From: Actinomycetota bacterium
GTDB taxonomy: Bacteria > Actinomycetota > Actinomycetes > JACCUZ01
Reading direction: 5' to 3'
DNA: 64,000 nt
Assembly: GCA_030841035.1 (NCBI GenBank)
Contig: JAVEDI010000083.1
Coordinates: 1-64,000, forward strand
Under the pieces are notes generated by a model. The model had not been told where the DNA came from and did not search any database. It worked only from the letters and a program-made list of their open reading frames with translations. Each line of letters opens with the position of its first letter. Positions within the stretch are counted from its first letter, which is position 1. Shown piece by piece: positions 1 through 6,777 of the stretch. The position numbers and the translations under genes were made by a program.

Positions 1-783
1 CGTGCCGGACGGGGGCAGCACCGAGTCGCTGCCGTCGAGGTGCAGCAGGACCAGCCGGCGCGGGGGGCGCCCGAGGTTGTGGACCCGCGCCACGGTCTCC
101 TGCCCGCGGTAGCAGCCCTTGTCGAGGTGCACGGCCGTCTCGAGCCAGCCGATCTCGTGAGGGATGGTGCGATGGTCGGTCTCGAAGCCGAGCCGCGCGC
201 GCCCCTCGGCGACCCGCAGCGCCTCGAGCGCCCACAACCCGACCGGCTCGCCCGCAGCCTCGACCACTCGCTGCAGGTCGCGGCGCGCCACGAAAAGGTC
301 GCAGCCGGTGGGTGTCTCGCGCCGTACGACCTCGGGAAGCGCCGCCGTCGTACCCGCGGGCACGTGCACCACGGCGTAGTCGGCCGTGACGTCCGCCACC
401 TCGACCTCGGACCAGAAGCGCATGCCGTCGAGGTAGCCCACCAGTGCGGCTGCCGTGCCCGGCTCGACGTGCATCCACACTGCGTCGCCGTCGTCAACGA
501 GCGCCAGATGGTGCTCGACATGCCCGTGGGGGCTCAACACCAGCGCGTCTGTCGCGACGCCTGGCGGCAACGTCTCGACGTGCTGGGAGGTGAGGGAGTG
601 CAGCCACGTGAGCCGGTCCGGGCCGCTGATCCGGATCACCGGACGGTGGGAGAGGTCGACCGCGCCCTGACCGTCGGACAGCCGGCGCTGCTCGCGGTAG
701 GGATCGCCGTAGTGCGCGGCGACGCCCTCGTCAGGTGACTCGGCGGGGACGGCACCCGGGCGGGAGAGCAGCGGACTGGTCAT
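1..783 (-). CDS. ygfZ: Folate-binding iron-sulfur maintenance protein YgfZ, C-terminally cut by the window
   Basis: The minus-strand frame reads as a GcvT-like, tetrahydrofolate-binding YgfZ protein, a family linked to repair or assembly of iron-sulfur enzymes. The family signature K-G-C-Y-x-G-Q-E is visible near bases 95-130, and N-terminal segments such as DLSHRPVIRISGPDR fit the family. The reading frame stays open to base 1, so the C-terminus is missing. The start ATG overlaps the Fur stop by 4 bases (ATGA), so translation is probably coupled to fur. It is the last visible gene of the nitrobindin-fur-ygfZ run. The family call is confident; the cellular target is known only by homology. 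Confidence 0.88.
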   Translation of the reverse strand, partial: MTSPLLSRPGAVPAESPDEGVAAHYGDPYREQRRLSDGQGAVDLSHRPVIRISGPDRLTWLHSLTSQHVETLPPGVATDALVLSPHGHVEHHLALVDDGDAVWMHVEPGTAAALVGYLDGMRFWSEVEVADVTADYAVVHVPAGTTAALPEVVRRETPTGCDLFVARRDLQRVVEAAGEPVGLWALEALRVAEGRARLGFETDHRTIPHEIGWLETAVHLDKGCYRGQETVARVHNLGRPPRRLVLLHLDGSDSVLPPSGT

Positions 784-1256
784 GCGGGCTCCCGCGGGAC
801 AGCCCCCGGCAGCGAGAGGTCCTCGGGCGTGTGCGCCGCGCAGCCCTGGCAGGTGCCGTAGATCGCGAAGTGGGCGACATCGGTCTGGAACCCGTGGCGG
901 GCCGCGAGCTCGCGGACCAGGTCGTCGGTCACCGCCCTGTCGGTCTCGATCACCGTGGCGCAGTAGCGACAGACCAGGTGCAGGTGGTCCTCGTCGGTGG
1001 CGGCGTGGTAGGTGGGCGGCCCGTGCCCGAGGTGGGCGTGGGTGACCAGGCCGAGCTCCTCGAGCAGCTCGAGGGTGCGGTAGACCGTGGAGATGTTCAC
1101 GCCGCCGGCGCTGCGTTGCACCTCGAGGCAGATCTCCTCGGGGGTCCCGTGGCGCAGTGTCGTCACGGCCTGGAGCACCAGCTGACGTTGCGGTGTGAGC
1201 CGGTAGCCCTTGGCTCTCAGCGTCGAGTGCAGCGTCTGGTCGTGGTCGGTGGCCAT
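780..1256 (-). CDS. Fur-family metal-responsive repressor
   Basis: This 158-aa protein has the Fur layout. An N-terminal winged helix carries the LTPQRQLVLQAV segment, and is followed by the HLHLVCRYC metal and zinc region and a C-terminal CQGC, giving the paired CxxC structural zinc sites. The start MATDHDQTL was chosen because it lies one base downstream of the nitrobindin stop and gives the usual family length. Fur proteins repress iron, zinc or peroxide genes. The sequence alone does not separate Fur, Zur and PerR here. Its position between a haem-binding nitrobindin and an iron-sulfur maintenance protein favours iron or redox sensing, which is inference. Confidence 0.87.
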   Translation of the reverse strand: MATDHDQTLHSTLRAKGYRLTPQRQLVLQAVTTLRHGTPEEICLEVQRSAGGVNISTVYRTLELLEELGLVTHAHLGHGPPTYHAATDEDHLHLVCRYCATVIETDRAVTDDLVRELAARHGFQTDVAHFAIYGTCQGCAAHTPEDLSLPGAVPREPA

Positions 1257-1257
1257 C

Positions 1258-1746
1258 TCAGGCCCGTCGCAGGGTGGCCGACAGGTGTGGCTGCAGCGGC
1301 TGGCCGACCGCGGCCATGTCGAAGGCCCACAGCAGCTCACCGTCGACCAGGCCGTAGAGCCGGTGGCCGGCGGTGTACGGCTTGGCGGTCTCCGTGCGAG
1401 CCACGACGTCGGTGCTGAGCTCGATCTTGGCGCCGTCGGCCTCGCCCAGCCAGATCTCGACGTACCCGCTCGGATGCGTCAGCAGGACCTCGAGCCTGCC
1501 CTCGGGCTGCGCTCGCCAGTAGCCCGTCTCCTGCGCCAGGGGGCGCACCTGGTTCCCTTGGTCGTCGAGCAGCCAGCTGCGGGAGAGGTAGTGCAGGAAC
1601 GGCTTGCCGTTCTCGCTGAAGGTGACCTCCTGGCTGAAGCGGAACTCGTCGATCGTGGGGTAACCACCCACGCCGACGCCCTGCCACGTGCCCAGCAGCC
1701 AGGCGATCGCAACCAGCTCGGTGGGCAGGTCGGGACGCAGCTCCAC
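1258..1746 (-). CDS. Nitrobindin-like haem-binding beta-barrel protein (FABP-like, DUF1794)
   Basis: This 162-aa protein carries the nitrobindin signature LLGTWQGVGVGGYPTI near its N-terminus, followed by an all-beta lipocalin-like body (for example YVEIWLGEADG and YGLVDGELLWAFDMAA). Bacterial and plant nitrobindins bind ferric haem and isomerise peroxynitrite; that role is transferred from the family. The GTG start was chosen because AAGGGCGG precedes it and the conserved motif then falls at the normal place. It lies 5 bases after a 44-aa membrane peptide and 1 base before fur, so a common transcript is likely. Confidence 0.82.
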   Translation of the reverse strand: MELRPDLPTELVAIAWLLGTWQGVGVGGYPTIDEFRFSQEVTFSENGKPFLHYLSRSWLLDDQGNQVRPLAQETGYWRAQPEGRLEVLLTHPSGYVEIWLGEADGAKIELSTDVVARTETAKPYTAGHRLYGLVDGELLWAFDMAAVGQPLQPHLSATLRRA

Positions 1747-1751
1747 GACGC

Positions 1752-1886
1752 TCAGCCGCCCTTGATCGGACTGCGCTGCCTCGGGTCGGCGGTCAGCCGG
1801 ACCAGGCGGTGCACAACACGGGCACCGAGCCCGGCGACGAGCAGGAAAGCGCCGATCAGCGCATCGGTCACGGCAGCATCGGGCAC
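1752..1886 (-). CDS. Small single-span membrane peptide (44 aa), leaderless start
   Basis: A 44-aa frame starts at GTG 1886 and encodes one hydrophobic segment (ALIGAFLLVAGLGARVV) followed by a basic tail (RLVRLTADPRQRSPIKGG). It is supported by a TAGACT -10 hexamer exactly 6 nt before the GTG, the spacing of leaderless actinobacterial mRNAs. It is also supported by its position 5 bases ahead of nitrobindin, whose Shine-Dalgarno lies in the last codons of this frame. I do not recognise the family. It may be a small membrane protein or mainly a translated leader for the nitrobindin-fur-ygfZ transcript. Confidence 0.55.
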   Translation of the reverse strand: MPDAAVTDALIGAFLLVAGLGARVVHRLVRLTADPRQRSPIKGG

Positions 1887-1892
1887 GCACCG

Positions 1893-1898
1893 AGTCTA
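1893..1898 (-). promoter_or_regulatory. -10 hexamer TAGACT for the nitrobindin-fur-ygfZ transcript
   Basis: TAGACT on the minus strand sits 6 nt before GTG 1886, so transcription would begin at the start codon. No clear -35 was seen. Confidence 0.5.
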
Positions 1899-1933
1899 CT
1901 GCGCAACCCGCCCCGTCCCCGGCCGGCGGCTGG

Positions 1934-2557
1934 TCAGTGGCAGCGGCCCCACAGGCCGGCCTTCTCGGTGCGGGCCCGGCCCTCGAGGCGGGCCAGCAGG
2001 TCGGCGTACCGGTGCTGCGGCCGGTAGACGCGCGCCTCGGCGGCGCCCTTCGCGACCAGCACCGCCTGCAGGAACCGGCCGCCGGGCAGCCAGACGTCCC
2101 ACAGCTGGCGCCCGTACCGGTCCCGCCGGCCGCCGCTCTCGTAGGCGGCCCGCACCGCGGAGCCTTCCGGCAGCAGCCGGTGCAGCACCCGCGACGCCTC
2201 GCGTCCGAAGCACTCGACGGGGGCGTCCGGCTGCACCGACTCGGGCGCGTCGATGCCGATGAGCCGCACCCGAAGCAGCCGGCCACCGCGGCGCGCCACG
2301 AAGGTGTCCCCGTCGACGACCCGCTCGACGGTCGCCCGGAAGGCCGCGGCCGGCACCCGCGGGTGGTCGCCCGGCGCCGGCTCGCCCCGCGCAGCGGCGC
2401 CCGGGGCGCCACCCGCACCGGCGTACGTCGATGCGGGCGCGCGGCACGCCCCCAGCGCGGCGCCGCCGCCCAGGCCGAGCACCAGGGCCGCTGCGCCCAG
2501 GCCGACCAGCAGCCGGCGGCGGACCGGCCGACCTGGGCGTCGCCCCGGACGGGTCAG
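1934..2557 (-). CDS. Thermonuclease-family (SNase-like) lipoprotein, probable CTG start
   Basis: The C-terminal ~135 residues form a staphylococcal-nuclease fold. They contain VVDGDTF, RLIGIDAPES and a DRYGRQLWDVWL segment, matching the calcium-binding aspartates and catalytic arginine-glutamate region of the family. Upstream, the frame encodes an Arg-rich stretch, then LLVGLGAAALVLG and an LGAC lipobox, so an exported lipoprotein is likely. The first ATG/GTG/TTG in frame is GTG 2482, which would remove the basic n-region. CTG 2557 overlaps the DUF1416 stop as CTGA, like the ATGA overlaps elsewhere in this operon, so I placed the start there (207 aa). The nuclease domain is confident; the start is not. 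Confidence 0.75.
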   Translation of the reverse strand: MTRPGRRPGRPVRRRLLVGLGAAALVLGLGGGAALGACRAPASTYAGAGGAPGAAARGEPAPGDHPRVPAAAFRATVERVVDGDTFVARRGGRLLRVRLIGIDAPESVQPDAPVECFGREASRVLHRLLPEGSAVRAAYESGGRRDRYGRQLWDVWLPGGRFLQAVLVAKGAAEARVYRPQHRYADLLARLEGRARTEKAGLWGRCH

Positions 2558-2853
2558 CTGAGCGCGACCTGGAGCTCGGCGACCTCGCCGATCGCGGCGA
2601 CCACCTGGCGGTCCACCGGCTCCGCCTTGGGCGCCAGAGTCCGGACGGTCCAGGTGCCCGCCCCGGCGAAGAAGCGGAACTGGCCCGTCGCCGAGGTCGG
2701 GACCTCGGCCGTGAACTCGCCCGTGGAGTCCAGCAGCCGCACGTAGGCGCCGCTGACCGGCTCACCGTCGCGCGTCACGACCCCCTGGACGACGGCCTGG
2801 GTCGCCAGGTCGACGCCGTCGGTCGAGACACCGCCCTTGGTGGCGCCGCACAT
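2554..2853 (-). CDS. DUF1416 protein, sulfurtransferase-linked
   Basis: This 99-aa protein begins MCGATKGGV and matches the actinobacterial DUF1416 family that follows thiosulfate sulfurtransferase genes (sometimes called SseC). It has a Cys at position 2 and a carboxypeptidase-regulatory-like beta domain (VVQGVVTRDGEPVSGAYVRLLD, RFFAGAGTWTVRTL). The ATG shares one base with the sseA stop (TGATG), so the two are almost certainly co-translated. Its biochemical role is unknown; the link to sulfur transfer rests on conserved neighbourhood. Confidence 0.85.
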   Translation of the reverse strand: MCGATKGGVSTDGVDLATQAVVQGVVTRDGEPVSGAYVRLLDSTGEFTAEVPTSATGQFRFFAGAGTWTVRTLAPKAEPVDRQVVAAIGEVAELQVALS

Positions 2854-3701
2854 CAGGCGTTGTCCCCGTCGCCGAGCTCGATCGGCACGCCGACGAGCGA
2901 ACCCCACTCGGTCCAGGAGCCGTCGTAGTTCTTCACGTTGGGCTGGCCGAGGATCTCGTGCAGCACGAACCACGTGTGCGCCGAGCGCTCGCCGATGCGG
3001 CAGTAGGCGATGGTGTCCTTGCCGGTGAGGTCGACGCCCTTGTCGGCGTAGAGCTTGGTGAGGTCGTCGTCGGCCTTGAAGGTGCCGTCGTCGTTCGCGG
3101 TCTGCGACCACGGGATGTTGGCAGCGGTCGGGATGTGGCCGCCCCGCTGCGCCGCCTCCTGCGGCAGGTGCGCCGGGGCGAGCAGCCGGCCGGCGAACTC
3201 GTCGGGCGACCGCACGTCGACGAGGTTCTTCTGGCCGATGGCCGCCTCGACCTCGTCGCGGAACGCGCGGATGGAGCGGTCCTGCTCCTTCGCGCCGTAC
3301 GTCGTCGCGGGGCGCTGGGTGACGTCGGGCACGAGCTCGCGGGAGTCCAGCTCCCACTTCTTGCGGCCACCGTCGAGCAGCCGGACGTCCTGGTGCCCGT
3401 AGAGCTTGAAGTACCAGTAGGCGTAGGCCGCGAACCAGTTGTTGTTGCCGCCGTACAGCACGACGGTGTCGTCGTTGGCGATGCCGCGCGAGGACAGCAG
3501 CGCCTCGAACTGCTCCTTGTTGACGAAGTCCCGGCGGACCTGGTCCTGCAGGTCCTGGCGCCAGTCGATGCGGACAGCTCCGCGGATGTGGTTCTTGTCG
3601 TATGCCGCGGTGTCCTCGTCGACCTCGACGAGCACCACCTTGGCGTCGTCGAGGTGGGACTCGACCCAGTCGGCGTCGACCAGCACGTCGGTGCGGCTCA
3701 T
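2853..3701 (-). CDS. sseA: Thiosulfate sulfurtransferase (tandem rhodanese)
   Basis: This 282-aa protein has two rhodanese domains. The N-terminal, non-catalytic one contains NHIRGAVRIDW and LLDGGRKKWELD. The C-terminal one contains LVDVRSPDEF and the active-site loop CRIGERS, with the persulfide-forming Cys. It would transfer sulfane sulfur from thiosulfate to cyanide or thiol acceptors. The CRIGERS loop is the form common in actinobacterial SseA/CysA proteins. It overlaps the upstream DUF4395 gene by 4 bases and the downstream DUF1416 gene at TGATG. The Cys leader upstream suggests control by cysteine supply. Confidence 0.92.
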   Translation of the reverse strand: MSRTDVLVDADWVESHLDDAKVVLVEVDEDTAAYDKNHIRGAVRIDWRQDLQDQVRRDFVNKEQFEALLSSRGIANDDTVVLYGGNNNWFAAYAYWYFKLYGHQDVRLLDGGRKKWELDSRELVPDVTQRPATTYGAKEQDRSIRAFRDEVEAAIGQKNLVDVRSPDEFAGRLLAPAHLPQEAAQRGGHIPTAANIPWSQTANDDGTFKADDDLTKLYADKGVDLTGKDTIAYCRIGERSAHTWFVLHEILGQPNVKNYDGSWTEWGSLVGVPIELGDGDNA

Positions 3702-4192
3702 GCGGAGACCTCCTTGTGGAACACGGATGTGCGTCTTGGGAACGTGCGACGGATGAGCAGGTAGATCTCGCAGCCCAGGCAGATGCCGAAGGCCGCGTTG
3801 AGGAAAGCGGCGGCGAGCGCCGCAGCGGTGGCGAGGACCGCCAACAGCTCGACGCCCGTCAGGTAGCCCAGGAGACCCAGCACCGCGAACGCCAGCCCGA
3901 CACCCTGGGCGAAGCGAGGCGGCCGAGCGTCCTCGAGCTCGTGCGGGGGCCGGAGTCGGGGACGTACGAGGCGGCGGAAGATCAGGCCGTACGGCGAGTG
4001 GTCGCGGGCGCCGAGTGCGAACACCACGGCCTGCGCGGCCAGCAGCCACGGGCTGCCGGTCACGAGCACCGACGCGAGGACGACCGTCGTCACGGCCGCG
4101 GCGAAACGTAGGCCGCGCGGGTCCACCCGCGGGAGGGACCCGGGGTGTGCGGCGCCCGGCGGGAGACCGCTGGGTGAAGGTCGGACAGACAT
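3698..4192 (-). CDS. DUF4395 membrane protein
   Basis: This 164-aa protein has several hydrophobic segments (FAAAVTTVVLASVLV, LLAAQAVVFALG, AVLGLLGYLTGVELLAVLATAAALAAAF) and ends with a CLGCE motif next to the last segment, as in DUF4395 proteins that sit beside rhodaneses and thioredoxins. The two cysteines could relay thiol or sulfane groups across the membrane; that is inference. The ATG has a good AGGAG Shine-Dalgarno 7 nt upstream, but this site is in the right arm of a perfect inverted repeat. The stop overlaps sseA by 4 bases. Confidence 0.85.
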   Translation of the reverse strand: MSVRPSPSGLPPGAAHPGSLPRVDPRGLRFAAAVTTVVLASVLVTGSPWLLAAQAVVFALGARDHSPYGLIFRRLVRPRLRPPHELEDARPPRFAQGVGLAFAVLGLLGYLTGVELLAVLATAAALAAAFLNAAFGICLGCEIYLLIRRTFPRRTSVFHKEVSA

Positions 4193-4197
4193 GGACA

Positions 4198-4247
4198 GGC
4201 TCCTGAACGAGCGAGAGTGAGACGGTCGCTGCGGATGTTCAGGAGCC
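4198..4247 (-). promoter_or_regulatory. Shine-Dalgarno-sequestering hairpin after the Cys leader peptide
   Basis: On the minus strand GGCTCCTGAAC (4247-4237) and GTTCAGGAGCC (4208-4198) are perfect 11-nt complements separated by 28 nt. The loop can form a further AGCGA/TCGCT stem. The left arm contains the last two sense codons and the stop of the leader peptide. The right arm contains the AGGAG that serves the DUF4395 start at 4192. This arrangement fits translational attenuation. There is no U-rich tract that would suggest a simple terminator. Confidence 0.7.
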
Positions 4248-4313
4248 AGGACAGAGCGCGGTGGCGACGCGCAGCAGATCGACTGCGCGGCGACGGGTCA
4301 GCTCTGTGCTCAC
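4239..4313 (-). CDS. Cys-containing regulatory leader peptide (24 aa) upstream of the sulfurtransferase operon
   Basis: A 24-aa frame from GTG 4313 reads M-S-T-E-L-T-R-R-R-A-V-D-L-L-R-V-A-T-A-L-C-P-G-S. The LTRRRxVDLLRVAxALCP pattern is that of actinobacterial Cys-rich leader peptides found before sulfur-metabolism genes, including the leaderless cysteine-responsive attenuator ORFs of mycobacteria. Only one Cys codon (TGT) is present, 4 codons before the stop. A TACGAT -10 hexamer lies 7 nt upstream of the GTG, so the transcript is probably leaderless. The peptide itself likely has no separate function. Its stop codon is embedded in a hairpin with the next gene's ribosome-binding site. Confidence 0.78.
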   Translation of the reverse strand: MSTELTRRRAVDLLRVATALCPGS

Positions 4314-4320
4314 ACCCGCG

Positions 4321-4326
4321 ATCGTA
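4321..4326 (-). promoter_or_regulatory. -10 hexamer TACGAT for the Cys leader–DUF4395–sseA operon
   Basis: TACGAT on the minus strand ends 7 nt before GTG 4313, consistent with a leaderless mRNA starting at the leader peptide. Confidence 0.55.
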
Positions 4327-4377
4327 GACGCCGCGGGCACGGTGGCGAGGGTGTCCCAGGTCATGAGATGGCCGTCC

Positions 4378-4857
4378 TCATTCCGAGACGGCCGCGCCGA
4401 GCGCGGCGAGCACGTCGACCCTGCGCGGCTGCCCGCTGGCCCGGCGCACCACGGTGCCCGCAGCGTCGAGGACCAGCACGGTCGGCGTCCGGCGCACGTC
4501 GAGGCGGCGCACCAGCTCGAGGTGGGACTCGGCGTCGATGTCGACGTAGGCCACGCCGGGTACGTCGCGCGACACGTCGCTCAGGATCCGTCGGGTCGCC
4601 CGGCAGGGCTGACAGAAGGCGCTGGAGAACTGCACCAGCGTCGCGCGCTCGCCCAGTGCGGTACCGATCTGCGCCGGGTCCAGGACGACGCCCGCGGCCG
4701 ATCCACCGGCCCCCGGCGGGACCGCGGTGCGCACGGAGGCGAGCCGGCGGGGCGCCCGCCGCAGCCAGAGACCTGCGGCCCCCGCCACGACCAGAGCGCC
4801 CACCACCGCCAGTACGCCGGTCATGTGCAAGGCCAACCGGTCCGCGCGCCCACCCAT
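4378..4857 (-). CDS. Membrane-anchored thioredoxin-like protein
   Basis: This 159-aa protein has an N-terminal transmembrane segment (MTGVLAVVGALVVAGAAGLWL) and then a thioredoxin domain with the active site SSAFCQPCRAT (C-x-x-C = CQPC). It also has the cis-proline region RRTPTVLVLD. It is expected to act as an extracytoplasmic thiol-disulfide exchanger. A weak GGGCGG ribosome-binding site supports ATG 4857; ATG 4824 is an alternative. The gene lies 15 bases after a polytopic membrane protein and 64 bases before the sulfur-operon leader. With DUF4395 and rhodanese it suggests a membrane sulfur or thiol relay, which is inference. Confidence 0.82.
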   Translation of the reverse strand: MGGRADRLALHMTGVLAVVGALVVAGAAGLWLRRAPRRLASVRTAVPPGAGGSAAGVVLDPAQIGTALGERATLVQFSSAFCQPCRATRRILSDVSRDVPGVAYVDIDAESHLELVRRLDVRRTPTVLVLDAAGTVVRRASGQPRRVDVLAALGAAVSE

Positions 4858-4872
4858 TCCGCCCGTCGCGGC

Positions 4873-5580
4873 TCAGGTCGCCAGCAGCCGAGCCAGCACG
4901 AAGACCACCGGCCCCGCTGCGAGGAACGGCAGACCGGCCGACAGCCACGGGTCCGGCACCTGTGCCCGGGCGGCGACCACGAGTGCCACCCACGCCGTCG
5001 CGACCGCCGCGGCGGGCACGGCAAGCACGGCGAGGCCCAGGGGCGAGGCCACCATGGCAACCGCCGAGCCGGCCAGCAGCGCCGCCGCGGTCCCCGCGGA
5101 CCGGACGACCCGTCGCGGACCCGGCAGCGCCGTCGAGGCGAGCACCAGCGCCACGCTGACTGCGGCGGCCGCCACGGTCGCGGCGCCACCGTCACCGGCG
5201 GCCCCGGCGAGGTAGCCCGCACCCAGCACCACCAACCCCGCCAGGGTGACCGTGGCCGCCAAGGACGCCGTCAGCCGAGGCCGCCCGTGCCGGCGGCCCA
5301 ACTGGTGGAGCAACGCCGCGAGCACGGCGCCGGCGGCGACCGCCGCCACCGGTGACATCGGCCGGGGACCGGCGTGGGTCACGACGAGGCCGTCGGCGGT
5401 CAGCGCCGCGAGCGCCGCGACGACCGCCCCGCCGCGCTCGCCCGGCACGTCCAGGGCCGCGTACCAGCGGGCCACCACGGTCCCTTGCACCAGCAGCACC
5501 GCCGCGGCGAGCAGCAGCGGCGTCGACACCGCACCCAGCAGCAGCACCGCGGCGAGCGCGACGCCCAGGGCAGCGCTCAT
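4873..5580 (-). CDS. Polytopic membrane protein of unknown function
   Basis: This 235-aa protein is dominated by Ala/Val/Leu-rich helices, about six to eight spans (for example LGVALAAVLLLGAVSTPLLLAAAVLLVQ near the start and FLAAGPVVFVLARLLAT at the end). I see no catalytic motif and do not recognise the family. It sits 17 bases after the moaD-like gene and 15 bases before the thioredoxin gene on the same strand, so it is probably co-transcribed with both. A membrane partner for the thioredoxin is possible but not shown by the sequence. Confidence 0.65.
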   Translation of the reverse strand: MSAALGVALAAVLLLGAVSTPLLLAAAVLLVQGTVVARWYAALDVPGERGGAVVAALAALTADGLVVTHAGPRPMSPVAAVAAGAVLAALLHQLGRRHGRPRLTASLAATVTLAGLVVLGAGYLAGAAGDGGAATVAAAAVSVALVLASTALPGPRRVVRSAGTAAALLAGSAVAMVASPLGLAVLAVPAAAVATAWVALVVAARAQVPDPWLSAGLPFLAAGPVVFVLARLLAT

Positions 5581-5597
5581 CGGCGCATCGTCGCGGG

Positions 5598-5840
5598 TCA
5601 GCCGCCCGCGAACGGGGGAAGCACCTCGACCACGCCGCCCTCCGGCAGCCGGAACTCCGGCCCCACCCGCTGGCCGTCGACGAGGAAGCTGCAGTGCCCC
5701 AGCACCCTGGCCAGGTCGGGGCCGTAGCCAGCTGCGAGCGCGGCGAGGGCACCGCCCAGCGTGTCGGCGTCGTACGTCGCCTCGGAGCTGCCGGCAGCCG
5801 CACGGGCGGCCGCCCAGAAACGCACCGTGCCGGTCGCCAT
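5598..5840 (-). CDS. MoaD/ThiS-family sulfur-carrier protein
   Basis: This 80-aa beta-grasp protein ends in PPFAGG. The terminal Gly-Gly is the residue pair that is adenylated and thiocarboxylated in MoaD and ThiS. VRFWAAARAAAG at the N-terminus and VEVLPP before the tail match MoaD. The start ATG has an ideal GGAGG. It would donate sulfur for molybdopterin or a related pathway. No moaE or E1-like enzyme lies in the window, so the acceptor is unknown. It heads the minus-strand sulfur block and is divergent from glnR. Confidence 0.83.
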   Translation of the reverse strand: MATGTVRFWAAARAAAGSSEATYDADTLGGALAALAAGYGPDLARVLGHCSFLVDGQRVGPEFRLPEGGVVEVLPPFAGG

Positions 5841-5975
5841 CACCCTCCTCGGACCGCCTGACGCACCGGGGTCGCGCCAGGCCCGGCCAGCCGTGATCTT
5901 CTCGCGGACCGGACAGGACATCTCATCACGGGGGGCCACCGTGTTTACTTGTCCCGGTCGACGAGGGGGTTCCCG

Positions 5976-6710
5976 ATGAGTCAACTGCTGCTGCTCACCA
6001 ATGCGTTGCAACCGTCGGCGGAGGTGCTGCCGGCGCTCGGCCTGTTGTCTCACCACCTTCGGGTGGCGCCGGCGGAGACCTCAGCGCTGCTGGAGGCGCC
6101 ACCGTCGGATGCGCTGCTGGTCGACGGACGGCGCGAGCTGCCCCACATCCGCTCCCTGTGCCGCGTCATCCGCACCACCGGCGTGAGCTGCCCCGTCATC
6201 CTGGTCACGACCGAGGGCGGCCTGGCGGCGGTGTCCGCCGAGTGGGACGTCGACGACGTGCTGCTCGACACGGCCGGACCGGCCGAGGTCGAGGCGCGGC
6301 TGCGGCTGGCGATCGGCAAGCTGGCCCGCGAGAGCAACACCGAAGACGAGCCGATGACCGAGATCCGCCGCGGCGACGTCACGGTCGACGAGGCGACGTA
6401 CACCGCCAAGGTGCGCGGCCGGACGCTGGACCTGACGTTCAAGGAGTTCGAGCTGCTCAAGTTCCTGGCCCAGCACCCAGGTCGGGTCTTCACCCGCGCC
6501 CAGCTGCTGCAGGAGGTGTGGGGCTACGACTACTACGGCGGCACGCGCACGGTCGACGTGCACGTACGGCGCCTGCGGGCCAAGCTCGGCACCGAGCACG
6601 AGGCGCTGATCGGCACGGTGCGCAACGTCGGCTACCGGTTCGTGCTGCCGCCCCGCGAGACCGCAGCCGGCACCGCCGCACCGGTGCCCGCCCCGGCCCC
6701 CGCGCACTGA
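5976..6710 (+). CDS. glnR: Global nitrogen regulator GlnR (OmpR-family orphan response regulator)
   Basis: This 244-aa protein is very close to actinobacterial GlnR along its length. The receiver-like domain begins [19 protein letters not shown] and contains [11 protein letters not shown] and [32 protein letters not shown]. The C-terminal winged helix contains [30 protein letters not shown] and [14 protein letters not shown]. GlnR controls nitrogen assimilation and works without a partner kinase. An unusual Ala/Pro-rich tail (PVPAPAPAH) ends the protein. A GAGGGGG site precedes ATG 5976. The glnR-mshD-pst order matches the mycobacterial arrangement. Confidence 0.95.
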   Translation: MSQLLLLTNALQPSAEVLPALGLLSHHLRVAPAETSALLEAPPSDALLVDGRRELPHIRSLCRVIRTTGVSCPVILVTTEGGLAAVSAEWDVDDVLLDTAGPAEVEARLRLAIGKLARESNTEDEPMTEIRRGDVTVDEATYTAKVRGRTLDLTFKEFELLKFLAQHPGRVFTRAQLLQEVWGYDYYGGTRTVDVHVRRLRAKLGTEHEALIGTVRNVGYRFVLPPRETAAGTAAPVPAPAPAH

Positions 6711-6765
6711 GCCGGCGTACTCCTGGCCGGTCGCGCACTGCCGGCGGCCCGGCTCGCGACCTGGC

Positions 6766-6771
6766 TAGGGT
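6766..6771 (+). promoter_or_regulatory. -10 hexamer TAGGGT for mshD (leaderless)
   Basis: TAGGGT is followed by 6 nt and then the GTG start of mshD. No Shine-Dalgarno is visible, so a leaderless transcript is likely. Confidence 0.5.
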
Positions 6772-6777
6772 CCCCCT

